DNA of 64,000 nucleotides from Azadirachta indica (taxonomy: Eukaryota; Streptophyta; Magnoliopsida; Sapindales; Meliaceae): contig CM040444.1 in the NCBI GenBank assembly GCA_022749755.1, forward strand, positions 16,723,274 through 16,787,273, written 5' to 3'. This document shows positions 1 to 13,890 of this stretch, piece after piece. Each line of letters begins with the position of its first letter. The stretch's first letter is position 1. The notes beneath the pieces are model-generated. The model ran no database searches and was not told the DNA's origin. It saw only the letters and a program-made list of their open reading frames with translations. The translations under genes and the position numbers were made by a program.

Positions 1-182
1 ATGATAGATGATTGAAATGTGGAGAAAGTAAAGCTTATGATACAGTGTTGTGTCATGGTGCACATGCAGGGCAGTAGAATGTTGTTTGGCTGTTTTGATT
101 GATTCATATTTATGTTTGAAGCTGGAAGTAAGGCAACGTGTTGCCTGTGCATGCTATAATTGCTGTGAACTTGTGTCTACAG

Positions 183-1979
183 ATAATTCCACAGTCTGTT
201 TGTTCTCGATATGGTTTGGCTATTGGTGCAACTGTGGCTCCATTTGTCCGCGTTCTTGTTTTTGTCTGCTATCCTGTTGCCTTTCCAATAAGCAAGGTGA
301 GATGTGTAGCTTTAAATACTTTCACAATTTGATTTTAACACCTTAGTACAGTATAGTAATATGGTCAGTTCATTTGTTCAAAGTAGTTTTTATTGACCAG
401 ATAATTCTTCTTTTCTCCTTCTGGTGATTTTGTAGCTACTAGACTTCTTATTGGGGCATCGGGTAGCACTTTTCCGCAGAGCTGAGTTGAAAACACTTGT
501 AGATTTGCATGGTAACGAGGTGTGTAATAACTTCTTAATATTCAAATTGCAAACAGTCTTTGTGGTTGGTTTGTCATACCATAATCAGACGTCACTTTTT
601 GGATTTTCCAGCTTTTCATATTGCATACTACTAGATTTATCACACTGTAGTTGAATGTTATTAGGCTGGAAAAGGTGGAGAACTGACACATGATGAGACA
701 ACTATTATAGCTGGAGCACTTGAGCTCTCAGAGAAAACGGCAAGTGATGCTATGACTCCAATAGCCGAAACTTTTGCTATTGATATTAATGCCAAGCTTG
801 ACAAGTAAGATGTTATATTCAGAAGAGTAATAAATTGAAAGCCACTTGCACTGATTTTATAACCATCATCTTGACTGGCATTCCTTTGTTATGGGCAGGA
901 ATTTGATGAACCTAATATTGGAGAAAGGACATAGCAGGGTGCCAGTTTATTATGAGGAGCCTACAAACATAATTGGACTTATTCTGGTAATTTGATAATC
1001 TCAGTAATGCATGTTCATTGAGGATTAATACTTCTTGCGTCTGTTCTGTGCGACATTGCATTGGGTGAAATGGAATCATCTGGTATGCTTATTATCTAGT
1101 GGCTTCTTTTCTTACTGACATTCATATTCTAATCTTCAGGTGAAGAATTTGTTAACAGTTCACCCAGAAGATGAAGTTCCTGTGAAGAGTGTTACCATAC
1201 GGAAGATTCCAAGGTATGTTATTGAGCTCGAAGAAATTGTTCTGGAGAAACATTGATGTGTATTCTTTGACTCATTAAAACTAACATTCTACCCCTATTT
1301 GATTTTAGGGTTCTGGAAACTTTGCCATTATACGATATCTTGAATGAATTTCAGAAAGGTCACAGCCATATGGCTGTTGTTGTGAGGCAGTGCAACAAGA
1401 CTATGGAACAATCTGCTGACAACTCTACCGACAGTAAGAGCCAGCTTGTTCTATAGTCTATCCCCAAAAGATTATTGTACCCTGGAATTCTATTCATAAT
1501 GGAATTACTTTTGTCTTTTCCCCTTTTATTTTTTATAATAATAATTGTTCTTTCAATATAGATTCAGCCAGAGATGTGAAGATTGACATTGATGGCGGAA
1601 AGACTCCTCAAGAGAAGATCTTAAAGAGCAAAAGATCACTGCAAAAATGGAAGAGTTTTCCAAACACCTCAAACAATTTATACAGAACCAGTTCTAGGAG
1701 CAGGAAGTGGACAAAGGACATGTACTCAGACATTTTGCAGATAGATGGCAGTCCACTTCCAAAGCTACCTGAGGAAGAAGAAGCTGTCGGCATAATTACA
1801 ATGGAAGATGTCATTGAAGAGCTTTTACAGGTACATCCCAATATAGCTTTCAGCAGTATTTCTGAATCTCATTTTTTCCAGAGTCCTTTTTGTTGCTTCT
1901 ATAGTCTATATCAACCCTAATTTGCATGATGCAGGAGGAGATATTCGATGAGACAGATCATCATTTTGAGGACTCATGA
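183..1979 (+). CDS. DUF21/CBS-domain (CNNM/CorC-like) membrane protein, 3' part
   Basis: Eight exons are visible: 183-296, 436-519, 665-804, 899-986, 1140-1213, 1309-1433, 1562-1830 and 1935-1979. They encode the last 312 residues; the 5' end lies left of the window, and bases 1-182 read as intron. The first exon carries the end of the DUF21 transmembrane domain ([13 protein letters not shown], then a hydrophobic stretch). After it come a [11 protein letters not shown] segment, an AMTPI..FAIDI motif typical of the first CBS motif, [10 protein letters not shown], and a second CBS half ending [14 protein letters not shown]. The tail is [14 protein letters not shown], an ending I recall from the Arabidopsis CBSDUF proteins (At4g33700 group). 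The family is related to CorC/CNNM metal-ion transport proteins and is membrane bound; the substrate in plants is not settled. The neighbouring lysine-rich gene and DAP support orthology with At4g33700. Family assignment is sure; transport function is inferred. Confidence 0.93.
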
Positions 1980-2886
1980 CACGTGCCTTAATATTAAGCA
2001 AATTGTACTGCAGCATAGATGATTGCGAAAATTTGTTAAATTTGTTTCAGAAGTTAGTTCCTATAGGGATTTGATTCAAATGGTGAAGTAATTATATAGT
2101 AATCAGCATGGATTTGTACTGTGTATTGAAACTGTAATTGTAAGTTTCTCTAGGGATTCGATTCAAATGTTGAAGCTCTTAGAGTAAATCTAGATAGTTT
2201 GTACTATTGTGTGTTAAAACTGTAATTGAACAGTAGAAGTTAAAAGGGAAATGTACGATTTGGACTTATTGTAGGAGAGCTTTGTACCTTAAGTCATTGG
2301 AGACGCAAGACATTTTGTTTGGCCTATCAAGATGGAAGAAATGTTTGTATTGTTATGATGTTCTTGCTTATTTCTTGTTACAGAAAAGACAATTTTCTGC
2401 CACTTTGGATTAATCTACCCGTTGGAACGTTTCTGGTGTATACAACTTTTGATGTGATGAAGTTACATGTAATTGCTCGAGGGACATGGGATTTCAATTT
2501 CATAGCTGTAGCAGGAAGAAATAATTTATGATAGAATTCTTTCTTTATCTTACCTTTGAACAGAATTAATGGTGGCCACAGTCAACGCTGTTATTTTTAA
2601 CATAATTCCCCCTCCCGGGTAAGTGATATTCGGAAACAGAATTCAAACCTCAAAAGCCTTATTTTGTACTCGGGCACCAAAGTAAAATATAGAATAGAAT
2701 CAACTTTATGCATTGCTGGGTAAGATATATTATTAAAACAGAACTGCTCAACTCCAACCGTGTTTAAACAAACATATCCTTAATTTACTTATAATAACAA
2801 TCTGTACAAACAAGAGTTGTAATGCAAACCTAACACGCTTAACTTGTAAATCTCATGCGGAATTACATTACAATACAGAGAAGCCT
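1980..2886. other. 3' UTR of the DUF21/CBS gene and convergent intergenic DNA
   Basis: No supported coding sequence lies here. The left part is the probable 3' UTR of the DUF21/CBS gene and contains an imperfect direct duplication (listed separately). The right part should hold the 3' UTR of the convergent lysine-rich gene. A 70-codon reading frame at 2319-2531 has no recognisable content. Confidence 0.6.
2051..2235. repeat. Imperfect tandem duplication, period about 87 bp
   Basis: The segment AGGGATTTGATTCAAAT at 2065 recurs as AGGGATTCGATTCAAAT at 2152. The segment ACTGTAATTG at 2131 recurs at 2219. Spacing is 87-88 bp, with substitutions and small indels between the copies. It sits in the presumed 3' UTR of the DUF21/CBS gene. 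Confidence 0.75.
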
Positions 2887-3907
2887 TTACTTGTGATTTT
2901 TACTTCTTTTCTCCTTCCTTCTCTTCTTCTTCTTCTCATGCCTCAACTTTTCTTTGAATTTGTGCTTCCTAGAGAGCTGCTTATCCGTGCTACTTGAGTG
3001 TTCCTTCTTTTTCTTCTTCGGTCTTTCCTCATGAAGCTCCTCGTCTGAAGAGACACAAGATTTCAGTGAAGAAGGCTTCTCAGGACCAAGGACACGATGT
3101 TGCCACACATCTGACCGTGTTGAAAGCTTCTCATTGGAGACTGACGACTGGGCAAGATAAGGACCTGTTTCATCCATTCTTGAACCAACTGCACCTCTGC
3201 CACGTTTGACCCTGCCGTTAAAAAAAACATCAGGGTTAAACCAATGTGAGTTTAAGTATGCATACAGAATTGAAAAAAGATGAGCCAAGTATGTCCCTTG
3301 GACTCACACATGCAAGCACAGAGAGAGAGAGAGAGAGAGAGGAGACTATCTTATGACCTTGAGTGTAGAAATTCCTCAACCTCTTCATCTCTTAAACCTT
3401 CATCTTCCCTTGAACAGCCACTCTCACATTCTCTTTTACTCGGGGAGCAAGAGGCAACTGCTGAATTGTCATCTATAAGATGGCTCTTACCCAGCCTCCT
3501 TGAGGAGTTACCGGCATCCCTATGACTACTGTGGCTACTTTGATCTTTTGATCTCCTTTTAAGCCTATCACGTAGCTCCAGCTCTTTCTGCCGGACTCGC
3601 CACATCTCATTCACTTCCACAGTTCGATTAGCTGGGGGAAAGAGAAATAAAACTAATCGGGCAAATAGATGATACACACAATAACAGGCTAAATAGAAGT
3701 GGCAAAATAATCAGTGTTAACAGGTGAAGAGAACTGACCTTGTTGCACCCCAAGAACAGTTGCAGTAAGGAACCGTGAATTTGGCCTACCCCGGACTTTA
3801 GGCTGTTCAAGATAAACATGCACACCTTCTTTCTCCGCTTGTTGCCGTAATTCTGCTGCTTCCTTCAAAAGAATTGCAGCTATTCTGTTCTCAGTTTCCA
3901 GATCCAT
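2887..3907 (-). CDS. Lysine-rich conserved plant protein of unknown function
   Basis: Three coding exons on the minus strand, 3739-3907, 3358-3631 and 2887-3211, close in frame to give 255 residues. The conserved N-terminus (MDLETENRIAAILLKEAAEL) is a short amphipathic helix, followed by RQQAEKEGVHVYLEQPKVRG and RPNSRFLTATVLGVQQ. The middle is charged and serine-rich. The last 60 residues are almost all K, R, E, S and H (runs such as KKKKKE and EKKKKRRKEKRSK), which looks like a nuclear or nucleolar localisation tail. The start ATG at 3907 sits directly after a splice acceptor. A 5' UTR exon ending with a GTAAGT donor near 5384 fits, giving a 1.5-kb leader intron. I recall At4g33690 as the Arabidopsis counterpart from its N-terminus and position beside DAP and CBSDUF. 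No biochemical role can be claimed. Confidence 0.85.
3320..3341. repeat. (AG)n microsatellite
   Basis: About 11 AG units lie in the second intron of the lysine-rich gene, some 17 bases beyond the exon end. On the coding strand this is a CT tract close to the donor. Confidence 0.9.
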
Positions 3908-5383
3908 CTAACCCAGCAAACCAAGTTTCAAGAGCATGAGTAATAAATGATGAAACTTGAAACCACAATATGAAATGATCTAGTATGCAAGTAACAGTGG
4001 GAGGAACTTAAATAAATGTCAGTTATGTTCTTGGATTTCTAACATGTGAGGTTTTATCATAATATGAAATGATCTCCAAAGAAAGAGGACAAAAAGGCAA
4101 AAATATGAGGACGTCTCCTCAGGGGAAAAAGAAAAGGAGAAAACCAAAAACAGACTCAGAAAAATAAAATCAAACAAGTCACTCAAGGTTGCAAAAGGAT
4201 CAAGGGCCAATAAGATCACCAACACGACAGCAGCCTTTGTGGCTAAGGGGTCTACACATGTTGGTGCTTCCTCAAGATCACCCTGTAACCCAGACAAACC
4301 ATCCCATTCTAATGAGAAGAAACTAATACATACAATGAACAATGAGTCATATTCTAAATTATCTACAAATAAATGCCTGAATTATTGCCACCTAAATCAA
4401 ACTGATAATAGCTGACATCAAAATCTTTGAGACCAATCATTCCTATTGACCCAACAACACTTTGACATGTCAAGGCATAGAAAAGGGTAGCCAAGTTAAA
4501 TACATAGGAGCAGGGAAAAAAAAAAATGAAAGGACAGGGAAATAGAGATGTTCCTATAAATCAGTAAATAAAAAGGCAATCAGATGACATTGGTAAACTG
4601 ATGTTATAATATATTTCCCGACACAATCACCAATGTTTTATATGTGTGCTTACTACACCTTCCCAAATTAAGAGAAAATTCTTCCTCAAAACACACAAGC
4701 AGTTGATTCAAAAGAAATCGAGGACATACTACTGAACCCAGGAAATGAACGAGAGAAGATTAAAATAGACATACTACTGAAGATCAGGACACCAGAGAGA
4801 TCAAAAACCAATACCAGGCATAAACAATATCTTCAAATGCTAATCAAAACTATCGACCCGAGAAAACAAATAATAAAGAAAATGACAAACTCCACAAATT
4901 TGAGCTATATACAACAAAATCAGGCCCAACTCCGGAACAAGATGAAATAAAAACAAAACAAAGCAATTAAAAACAGAAACCAAAGCTCAAGACTACGCAT
5001 TATTAAGAAGATGTGAATAACGCTATTCAGTTTCTTTTCAATTCCTGCACTTTCCCACCAACCAAATAGGAAACCCTGAACCTAACTCTAACCCTAACCC
5101 CATCTTAAAAGTTCCCCATCTCTATTGGAATAAACGCCATCGTTATACCTAGTGATTCAAACAAAACCAAACCCATTCAAGCCAGAGACACCAATTAAAG
5201 AGAAATTAAGCCAAATCTTAGATCCCGAAAGTCATAACAAAAAATTCAGGCGGACACTGAAACAAATATAAACAACCCAAAAAAAAAAAGAAAGAAAAGA
5301 AAAGAAGCAGCCGAAAACAAACTTATTTGAGTCCTTTCACAGTGAATGGCGGCGAAAAAGAAGTGTAAAAATAATGTACTTAC
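3908..5383 (-). other. Leader intron of the lysine-rich gene
   Basis: The interval runs from the acceptor just before the start codon (GTTAG, 3908) to a good donor (GTAAGT) next to base 5384. It has no protein-like reading frame except a 107-codon frame at 4019-4342 that I could not match to anything. It includes telomere-like CCCTAA motifs at 5071-5101. A first 5' UTR exon of about 100 bases, 5384 to roughly 5490, is inferred from the GC-rich stretch upstream. Confidence 0.55.
5071..5101. repeat. Telomere-like degenerate CCCTAA repeats
   Basis: The stretch reads AAACCCTGAA, CCTAACTCTA, ACCCTAACCC: about four degenerate units of the plant or short eukaryotic telomere motif. It lies inside the leader intron of the minus-strand lysine-rich gene, within about 300 bases of its probable promoter. 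Such motifs (telo boxes) are known as regulatory sites in plant housekeeping genes, especially near the first intron. Confidence 0.5.
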
Positions 5384-5499
5384 CCGCAGGGAGAAAAAAA
5401 AAAATTCTTCGAGGGGTAGGAAGATAGTAGAAAAGGAGAGGCTGAAAAGCTGCCGCTGAAGAGCGGAGGCAGCCGGCGGCGCGGGAAGACTGTGACTTG

Positions 5500-7160
5500 A
5501 CGCGGAGGAGGATTAGGAAAATTATGAGATTTGCTGCAGTATTCCAATCGGAATCAGAGTTTTCCCCTTTCCTATTTTCTGTAGGATCAAATAAATAAAT
5601 TAAAAGCGTTTTGGTTTAGAAAATTTTATTTTTCTAGTATTATTATTATTATTATTATTCTAAAAAGAATATTTTCGGTGAAGTCCTTAATTATCTCTTT
5701 ATTTCACTTAAAATTAACTTCTTCAAAAGTTAACCAAAAAGTCCGTAAAGCAGTAAGCAGTAAGCAGTAGGCAGTACCATGCCAATATACCATGTTACCA
5801 TTTATAAAATCGATCTTCGTCAAGGAAATCGACGGTTTTTATGTAAATTCAACCGGCAAAGCCCCCATGACGTCTGCATAAGCTACAAAAGGGCCAATTT
5901 TCCAAAACTAAAAATGAAAATAAGAAGAAATAATAGCCTCTCAAATAAATAAATAAATGTTTTTGTTTTTACACTTGTCACTTCTTTATCAATCAAATCC
6001 TTTTCCTTTTTATTAATTTCAATTAAGAAAATATTTATTTATATATTTTCATTAGCAGCCTCTGTTCATATTCCTTGACATAGATTCTTCTCTCTCGTTC
6101 AGATTCAGTCTCCCTCCATCACCGTCGCTGCCTCCTTTATTTCTCTTCCTGGTTTGCTGCTTGTTTCATCAGTTATTTTCTTTGCGTTCTTTCGATTTTG
6201 TATTCTGTAATTAGTACGTAAGTATTATCATATTATACATTGTTATTCGTTTATCATTTTCTTTTGTTCAGTCTATATATGTGTTTTTACCTTCTTGTTT
6301 ATTTTAGCTTGAAATTTCCTTTTTGTTGTAGTTTTATGTTTTATTTGGATTCCATGTGTATTGTGTAGAGGTTTCTGTAGTTTAGTCATTTAACTATAAC
6401 TTTTTATTATGCTTGAATATCTAAAAGGTAATTATTCACGTGGATTTTAATCTAATTAATAAGTACTTTAACTCAAATTTGGGATTTAGTTAAATGATTA
6501 ATGAAATTTTTTCTTTTTTTTTTTTTTTTTTCGATTGAATGATTCTGTTCCAGTTGCAGGTTAGTTTTATTTATTACTTTCTCTGGTTGACAGGAAATTG
6601 GAGGAAAGTTGAAAAATTAAAGTTGTATATTGTAGTTGCAAACAGTTCAATTAGCCTCATAAACAGCACAGAGACAGTGGGGACTAATTTGTAAAGATCA
6701 AGTAAATACTGTATTGACTTGTTGTTTTGACAAAATTTAAGGACTAAATTGTTAATATTCATTATTTTCTTAATTGCAATGTTTACTTTGAGACGAGACA
6801 AAACGAGAAATGAGTTGTTAATCAATAGATTCTTAAAATTTTCCGAAACAATAAATAAGAACGTATTTCAGTTGCGTGTAGCAAATAGGTCCTTGGGGCA
6901 GAGACAGAGACAGAGACAAACCTGTACAAAACTAAAATACAAGGAAAGTCAGAGACTGATATGTTAATTATCAAATAATGTATTAATTTTTGTTTCAGCA
7001 AAAATTAGGGACACATTTGTTATTATTCACCATGAGAAAATTATTGTCCGTAGGAAACAATTCCTGCATTGTGACCCCCCAATATGTTACATGCGATTAC
7101 GTGTCAAGATCACACTGGCCGAGTCGTTGATGCCAGAGTCCAGCCACCACTAGGGTTTTA
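5500..7160. other. Divergent intergenic region between the lysine-rich gene and DAP
   Basis: This AT-rich DNA lies between two head-to-head genes. It holds a (TAT)n run at 5638-5659, a heptamer array of AGCAGTA type at about 5746-5775, a poly-T run near 6505-6531, and a GACAGA hexamer array at about 6898-6919. A pyrimidine-rich block at 6090-6160 could be a 5' UTR or first exon of an unseen transcript. Phrases such as GGACTAATTTG and GGACTAAATTG near 6680-6750 resemble dispersed AT-rich repeats common in plant genomes. No coding sequence is supported. Confidence 0.5.
5746..5775. repeat. Short heptamer array (AGCAGTA)n
   Basis: About four tandem units of the type GTAAGCA/GTAGGCA can be read directly. 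Its position, about 250 bases beyond the presumed first exon of the lysine-rich gene, puts it in that gene's promoter. Confidence 0.75.
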
Positions 7161-7178
7161 GGTCTTCTCTGTATATAA
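7148..7178 (+). promoter_or_regulatory. DAP promoter: telo-box-like motif and TATA box
   Basis: TATATAA at 7172-7178 lies 83 bases upstream of the DAP start codon. TAGGGTTTTAG, a telo-box-like motif, lies about 20 bases further upstream. With the usual 30-base TATA-to-start spacing, transcription would begin near 7205 and give a 5' UTR of about 55 bases. This is inference from motif and spacing only. Confidence 0.6.
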
Positions 7179-7260
7179 TCCATATCACTTTGAGACGCTC
7201 AGTGACAGAGATCAGAAGCAGCTTTTTGGTTATTCTAGTTGTTCTTCATAATCTTCAAAC

Positions 7261-10959
<3,699 letters not shown>

Positions 10960-12144
10960 TCAGGGTATTTAAGTCACTTCTGCCTCCTTTTTGAACCTAA
11001 TATAAAGACCAAACTGCTATTGGTTTCCTTTTAGCTTTGGCAATTGGCAACTTAAAATTCTCCTACAAGTTGCAAAATCATTCTCAGTAGTAAATGTTGG
11101 TGTTAGTAATGCAGCTCTAGCTTTCTCTTCCTTTACCATTGCTGCAGTGATGTTTCCCTTAAATTTGTAACAAAATTGTTAGAAGTGTTTCATTCGTAGC
11201 CTTGGGAATTTTCCCAGTTAGGGAAATTTTTAGCTTCTGCTGTTGGTTTTTAGGTCAAGTATCACAGTTGAATCTTGATATTAGGCAGTTTCGAGAGGCA
11301 GAGGCCTTGCAAGTTTATCAATGTTGTAACAATGCCAGTGGCATTTCCTGATGATGAATTGAATAAGCACCTGGGTGAGTTATTTTATGCTATCATCTCG
11401 AATCTTCTTACTGTTCGGTTTCATTTCAGTTCGTTTTCCATCGAGTTGAATCACAAAAAAGCCCAAACTGCAATTGGCTCCAATAGAAAAATCTCTATGA
11501 CCTGATCATAAGATCTCAAAAGACCATTTACCCCTCATCTTAAGAACCCAAAAGACAAATTTTGCAAGGCATTCGGCAATGACTGCAAGGGCAAGAGTTG
11601 GCGGCCTACAGACTGCCAGATTCCTAAAAGCTACACATACTAAGGGTCTTTTTGGTTTAATTTCCTGAGCAAATTCTTCTCTTTTTTTTTTTTCCAAATT
11701 TATGTTAAGGGACAATAAAATAAATAAAAGTATCTTATAACGATTAGATAGTTAAAAAATTCTTTTGGTCAGTGGAGACTAGAGATATCATACCAAACCA
11801 ACAGTAAAAATGAACCATAATCACAAATCAGACAGCAATGCAAACTCACAATCCTGCGGGCTGAAAATCCTTTTTGACAAGCAGAGTACAGGCATAGCAG
11901 CCACAGTACTGCCGAGCAAATGAATATGTAAAGACAAATAAAATTACAGTTTTCCAAGCAACAGTCATGCTGATAAACAACATATCTACTATTTCTCATA
12001 ACTTCTTTCTAACTAACATTCTAATATGAGTGGATATTTCCTATTTTACAACAAAGTATGCCCTAAACATAGAACTGACAATTCTATCCTAGTTCATAAG
12101 AGACTACCATGTTCTAATAATCTACAAAGTATAAAATCAGATAC
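10960..12144. other. Convergent region between DAP and the MUSTANG gene
   Basis: This holds the 3' UTR of DAP and probably that of the minus-strand transposase-derived gene. Reading frames at 11275-11505 (+) and 11506-11715 (-) show no recognisable domain and are not called. AT-rich tracts are present; nothing else is supported. Confidence 0.55.
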
Positions 12145-13890
12145 CTAAAACTGTTCAATACTCTTCATAATCTCTGCCTTGCATGTTGTCTTGTAATGCC
12201 CAGTTTGGTTACACCGACTACAATGCACTGTATGTTTTTCACGGTTAAGATCCTCTACACATATTCGTTTCTTTTCAGGGCGTCCCGGTGGTCGGCGAAA
12301 CTTAGGAGGCCTCACTACTTGAGTGTCATTATCAACACTGTCACCCAGCTTTCTCCATTCAATTTTTCCAGGGATTGGATGTATCTCTTCTGCATATGTT
12401 TCACGGTAACTAGCAACAGTAAAACACTTCTCTGTGAAGGCATACACATCTTTTCGACAAGAGATAAGTGCAGCAACAGCATGTGAACATGGTATTCCAT
12501 AAAGCTGCCAATCACGGCAGGAGCAACAATGAGTCCCAATATTCACAATGTCTGATCGCTCAGCTGATAGAACTTCAAATTCTACTTCATCTGATCTGAG
12601 GACTTGATAAACAGATGCATGGTTGATGGCTTCTATCATACGCTTCTCAGCAGATGGGGCAAGTACAGAAAACCAAGAATTGCTTTTCACACGCCGGGCA
12701 TCAAATTCAGCAATTAGTTTACTGTGAATTCGCTCAATCACCTGCATTATGGGCAACTCCCGAGCTTCAAGAATCCATCTATTAAATTCCTCAATATTTG
12801 AAGCGAGATGACCATATCGTGTCCCTTCAAAATGCACTAATGCCCAGCGTGAAGGTGGAAATTGTTGTATCCAGTTTGCAGCTTCAGAAGAAGCATCCTC
12901 TAATTCAGCCAATCTTTCTTTAAAAGCAATAGTGGTGGTAGCATATGCAGCTTTCCAAAGAACATGGATGAGCCGTGAGTTCTTGAACTCTTTGCCAATG
13001 CTTTCACTCAGGTGGCGCATACAAAATGCTTGAGAAGAATTTGGAAATTTTCTCCTTACTGCATCTACAATGCCTTTCTGTCCATCTGACAAAAAGGTGA
13101 GCTGTGGCATACTCTCTGCATTCATCTCTAAGGCCTTATGAAACTCTGACAAGAACCACATCCAGCTCTCATCATTTTCTACATCAACAACGCCAAATGC
13201 AACTGGAAACAAACCACCATCAGCATCAAAAGAAGTGGCTGAAAGTAAGGTACCAAGGTATTTGCTTTTCAACTGGATTCCACCAAGGCTGACAATGGGT
13301 ATGCAGCCATTAAGGAAACCATATGTGCAGGAATAAAAAGAAACAAAGAGCCGGTGGAACCGATTATCTGCACCAGTAGTGAAAACCTCTGCTATACTTC
13401 CAGGGTTGGTTCTCCTTATTTGCTCACAGAATGATGGGAGCAAACAATATCCTTCTTCTGAAGAGCCATATATTGCTGCTAGGCCCCTTTCCTTTGCACG
13501 CCAAGCTTGCTTATATGGGATTGTGATACCATACTGTTTGTGAATGTCATGCAATATATCCTTTGGCTTGTAGTTTATATTATCTCTCAGTCTTTCCTCT
13601 ATAAAACTCACAATCCAATCTACAGAAGCTTGATGGTGCCCATTTTGTGCATTCTTCCCACAAGTGTGTGTGCCTTCCAGACTTCTTATTGTGAAAGTTG
13701 GGGCATTAGGAAGCTTGACTGCACGAATCCGCCATGGACAACCTTCAGTGGCACACTTTGCGAAGTAGCGAATCAAATCGCTTTTTATAATACGAAGCTC
13801 AAAGTGCTGTGCAATGGCAGCTTCTTTAATTGCATTCCTCAAGGCCTTGACATCTGGGAATTCTTGCCCAACCACAAAAGTGTGCTCCAT
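12145..13890 (-). CDS. MUSTANG-type domesticated Mutator-like transposase
   Basis: A single uninterrupted coding exon encodes 581 residues. I chose the ATG at 13890 (MEHTFVVGQEF), which matches my memory of MUG1. It lies a few bases after a likely acceptor, so a 5' UTR intron is probable. Residues 1-78 form a MuDR-type N-terminal DNA-binding fold (CATEGCPWRIRA, LEGTHTC). Residues 200-300 are the MULE transposase core, with a conserved Asp at 269 (FLSDGQKG). A SWIM zinc finger lies at 456-470 (CSC..PCSH), an AT-hook-like basic patch (RRPPGRPEKKR) near 532-542, and a CCHC knuckle at 557-570. Where active MULEs usually have L-D-G-T, this protein reads SLGGIQ (Gly 203), suggesting loss of a catalytic Asp. 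MUSTANG genes are known domesticated host genes affecting growth and flowering. I noticed no flanking terminal inverted repeats, but made no systematic search. Confidence 0.88.
   Translation of the reverse strand: MEHTFVVGQEFPDVKALRNAIKEAAIAQHFELRIIKSDLIRYFAKCATEGCPWRIRAVKLPNAPTFTIRSLEGTHTCGKNAQNGHHQASVDWIVSFIEERLRDNINYKPKDILHDIHKQYGITIPYKQAWRAKERGLAAIYGSSEEGYCLLPSFCEQIRRTNPGSIAEVFTTGADNRFHRLFVSFYSCTYGFLNGCIPIVSLGGIQLKSKYLGTLLSATSFDADGGLFPVAFGVVDVENDESWMWFLSEFHKALEMNAESMPQLTFLSDGQKGIVDAVRRKFPNSSQAFCMRHLSESIGKEFKNSRLIHVLWKAAYATTTIAFKERLAELEDASSEAANWIQQFPPSRWALVHFEGTRYGHLASNIEEFNRWILEARELPIMQVIERIHSKLIAEFDARRVKSNSWFSVLAPSAEKRMIEAINHASVYQVLRSDEVEFEVLSAERSDIVNIGTHCCSCRDWQLYGIPCSHAVAALISCRKDVYAFTEKCFTVASYRETYAEEIHPIPGKIEWRKLGDSVDNDTQVVRPPKFRRPPGRPEKKRICVEDLNREKHTVHCSRCNQTGHYKTTCKAEIMKSIEQF

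Noticed and set aside
4019..4342. 107-codon minus-strand frame in the leader intron of the lysine-rich gene (includes DLEEAPTCVDPLATKAAVV)
   Set aside because: No recognised family, and it is bounded by low-complexity DNA inside an intron. It could be a worn repeat fragment, but nothing supports a gene.
11275..11505. 76-codon plus-strand frame after DAP
   Set aside because: No recognisable domain, and it lies in the convergent 3' region. It could be part of a transcript, but coding is unsupported.
12145..13890. Reading the MUSTANG gene as an active Mutator transposon
   Set aside because: I noticed no terminal inverted repeats or 9-bp duplications, the first catalytic Asp seems absent, and the protein wording matches the domesticated MUSTANG group.
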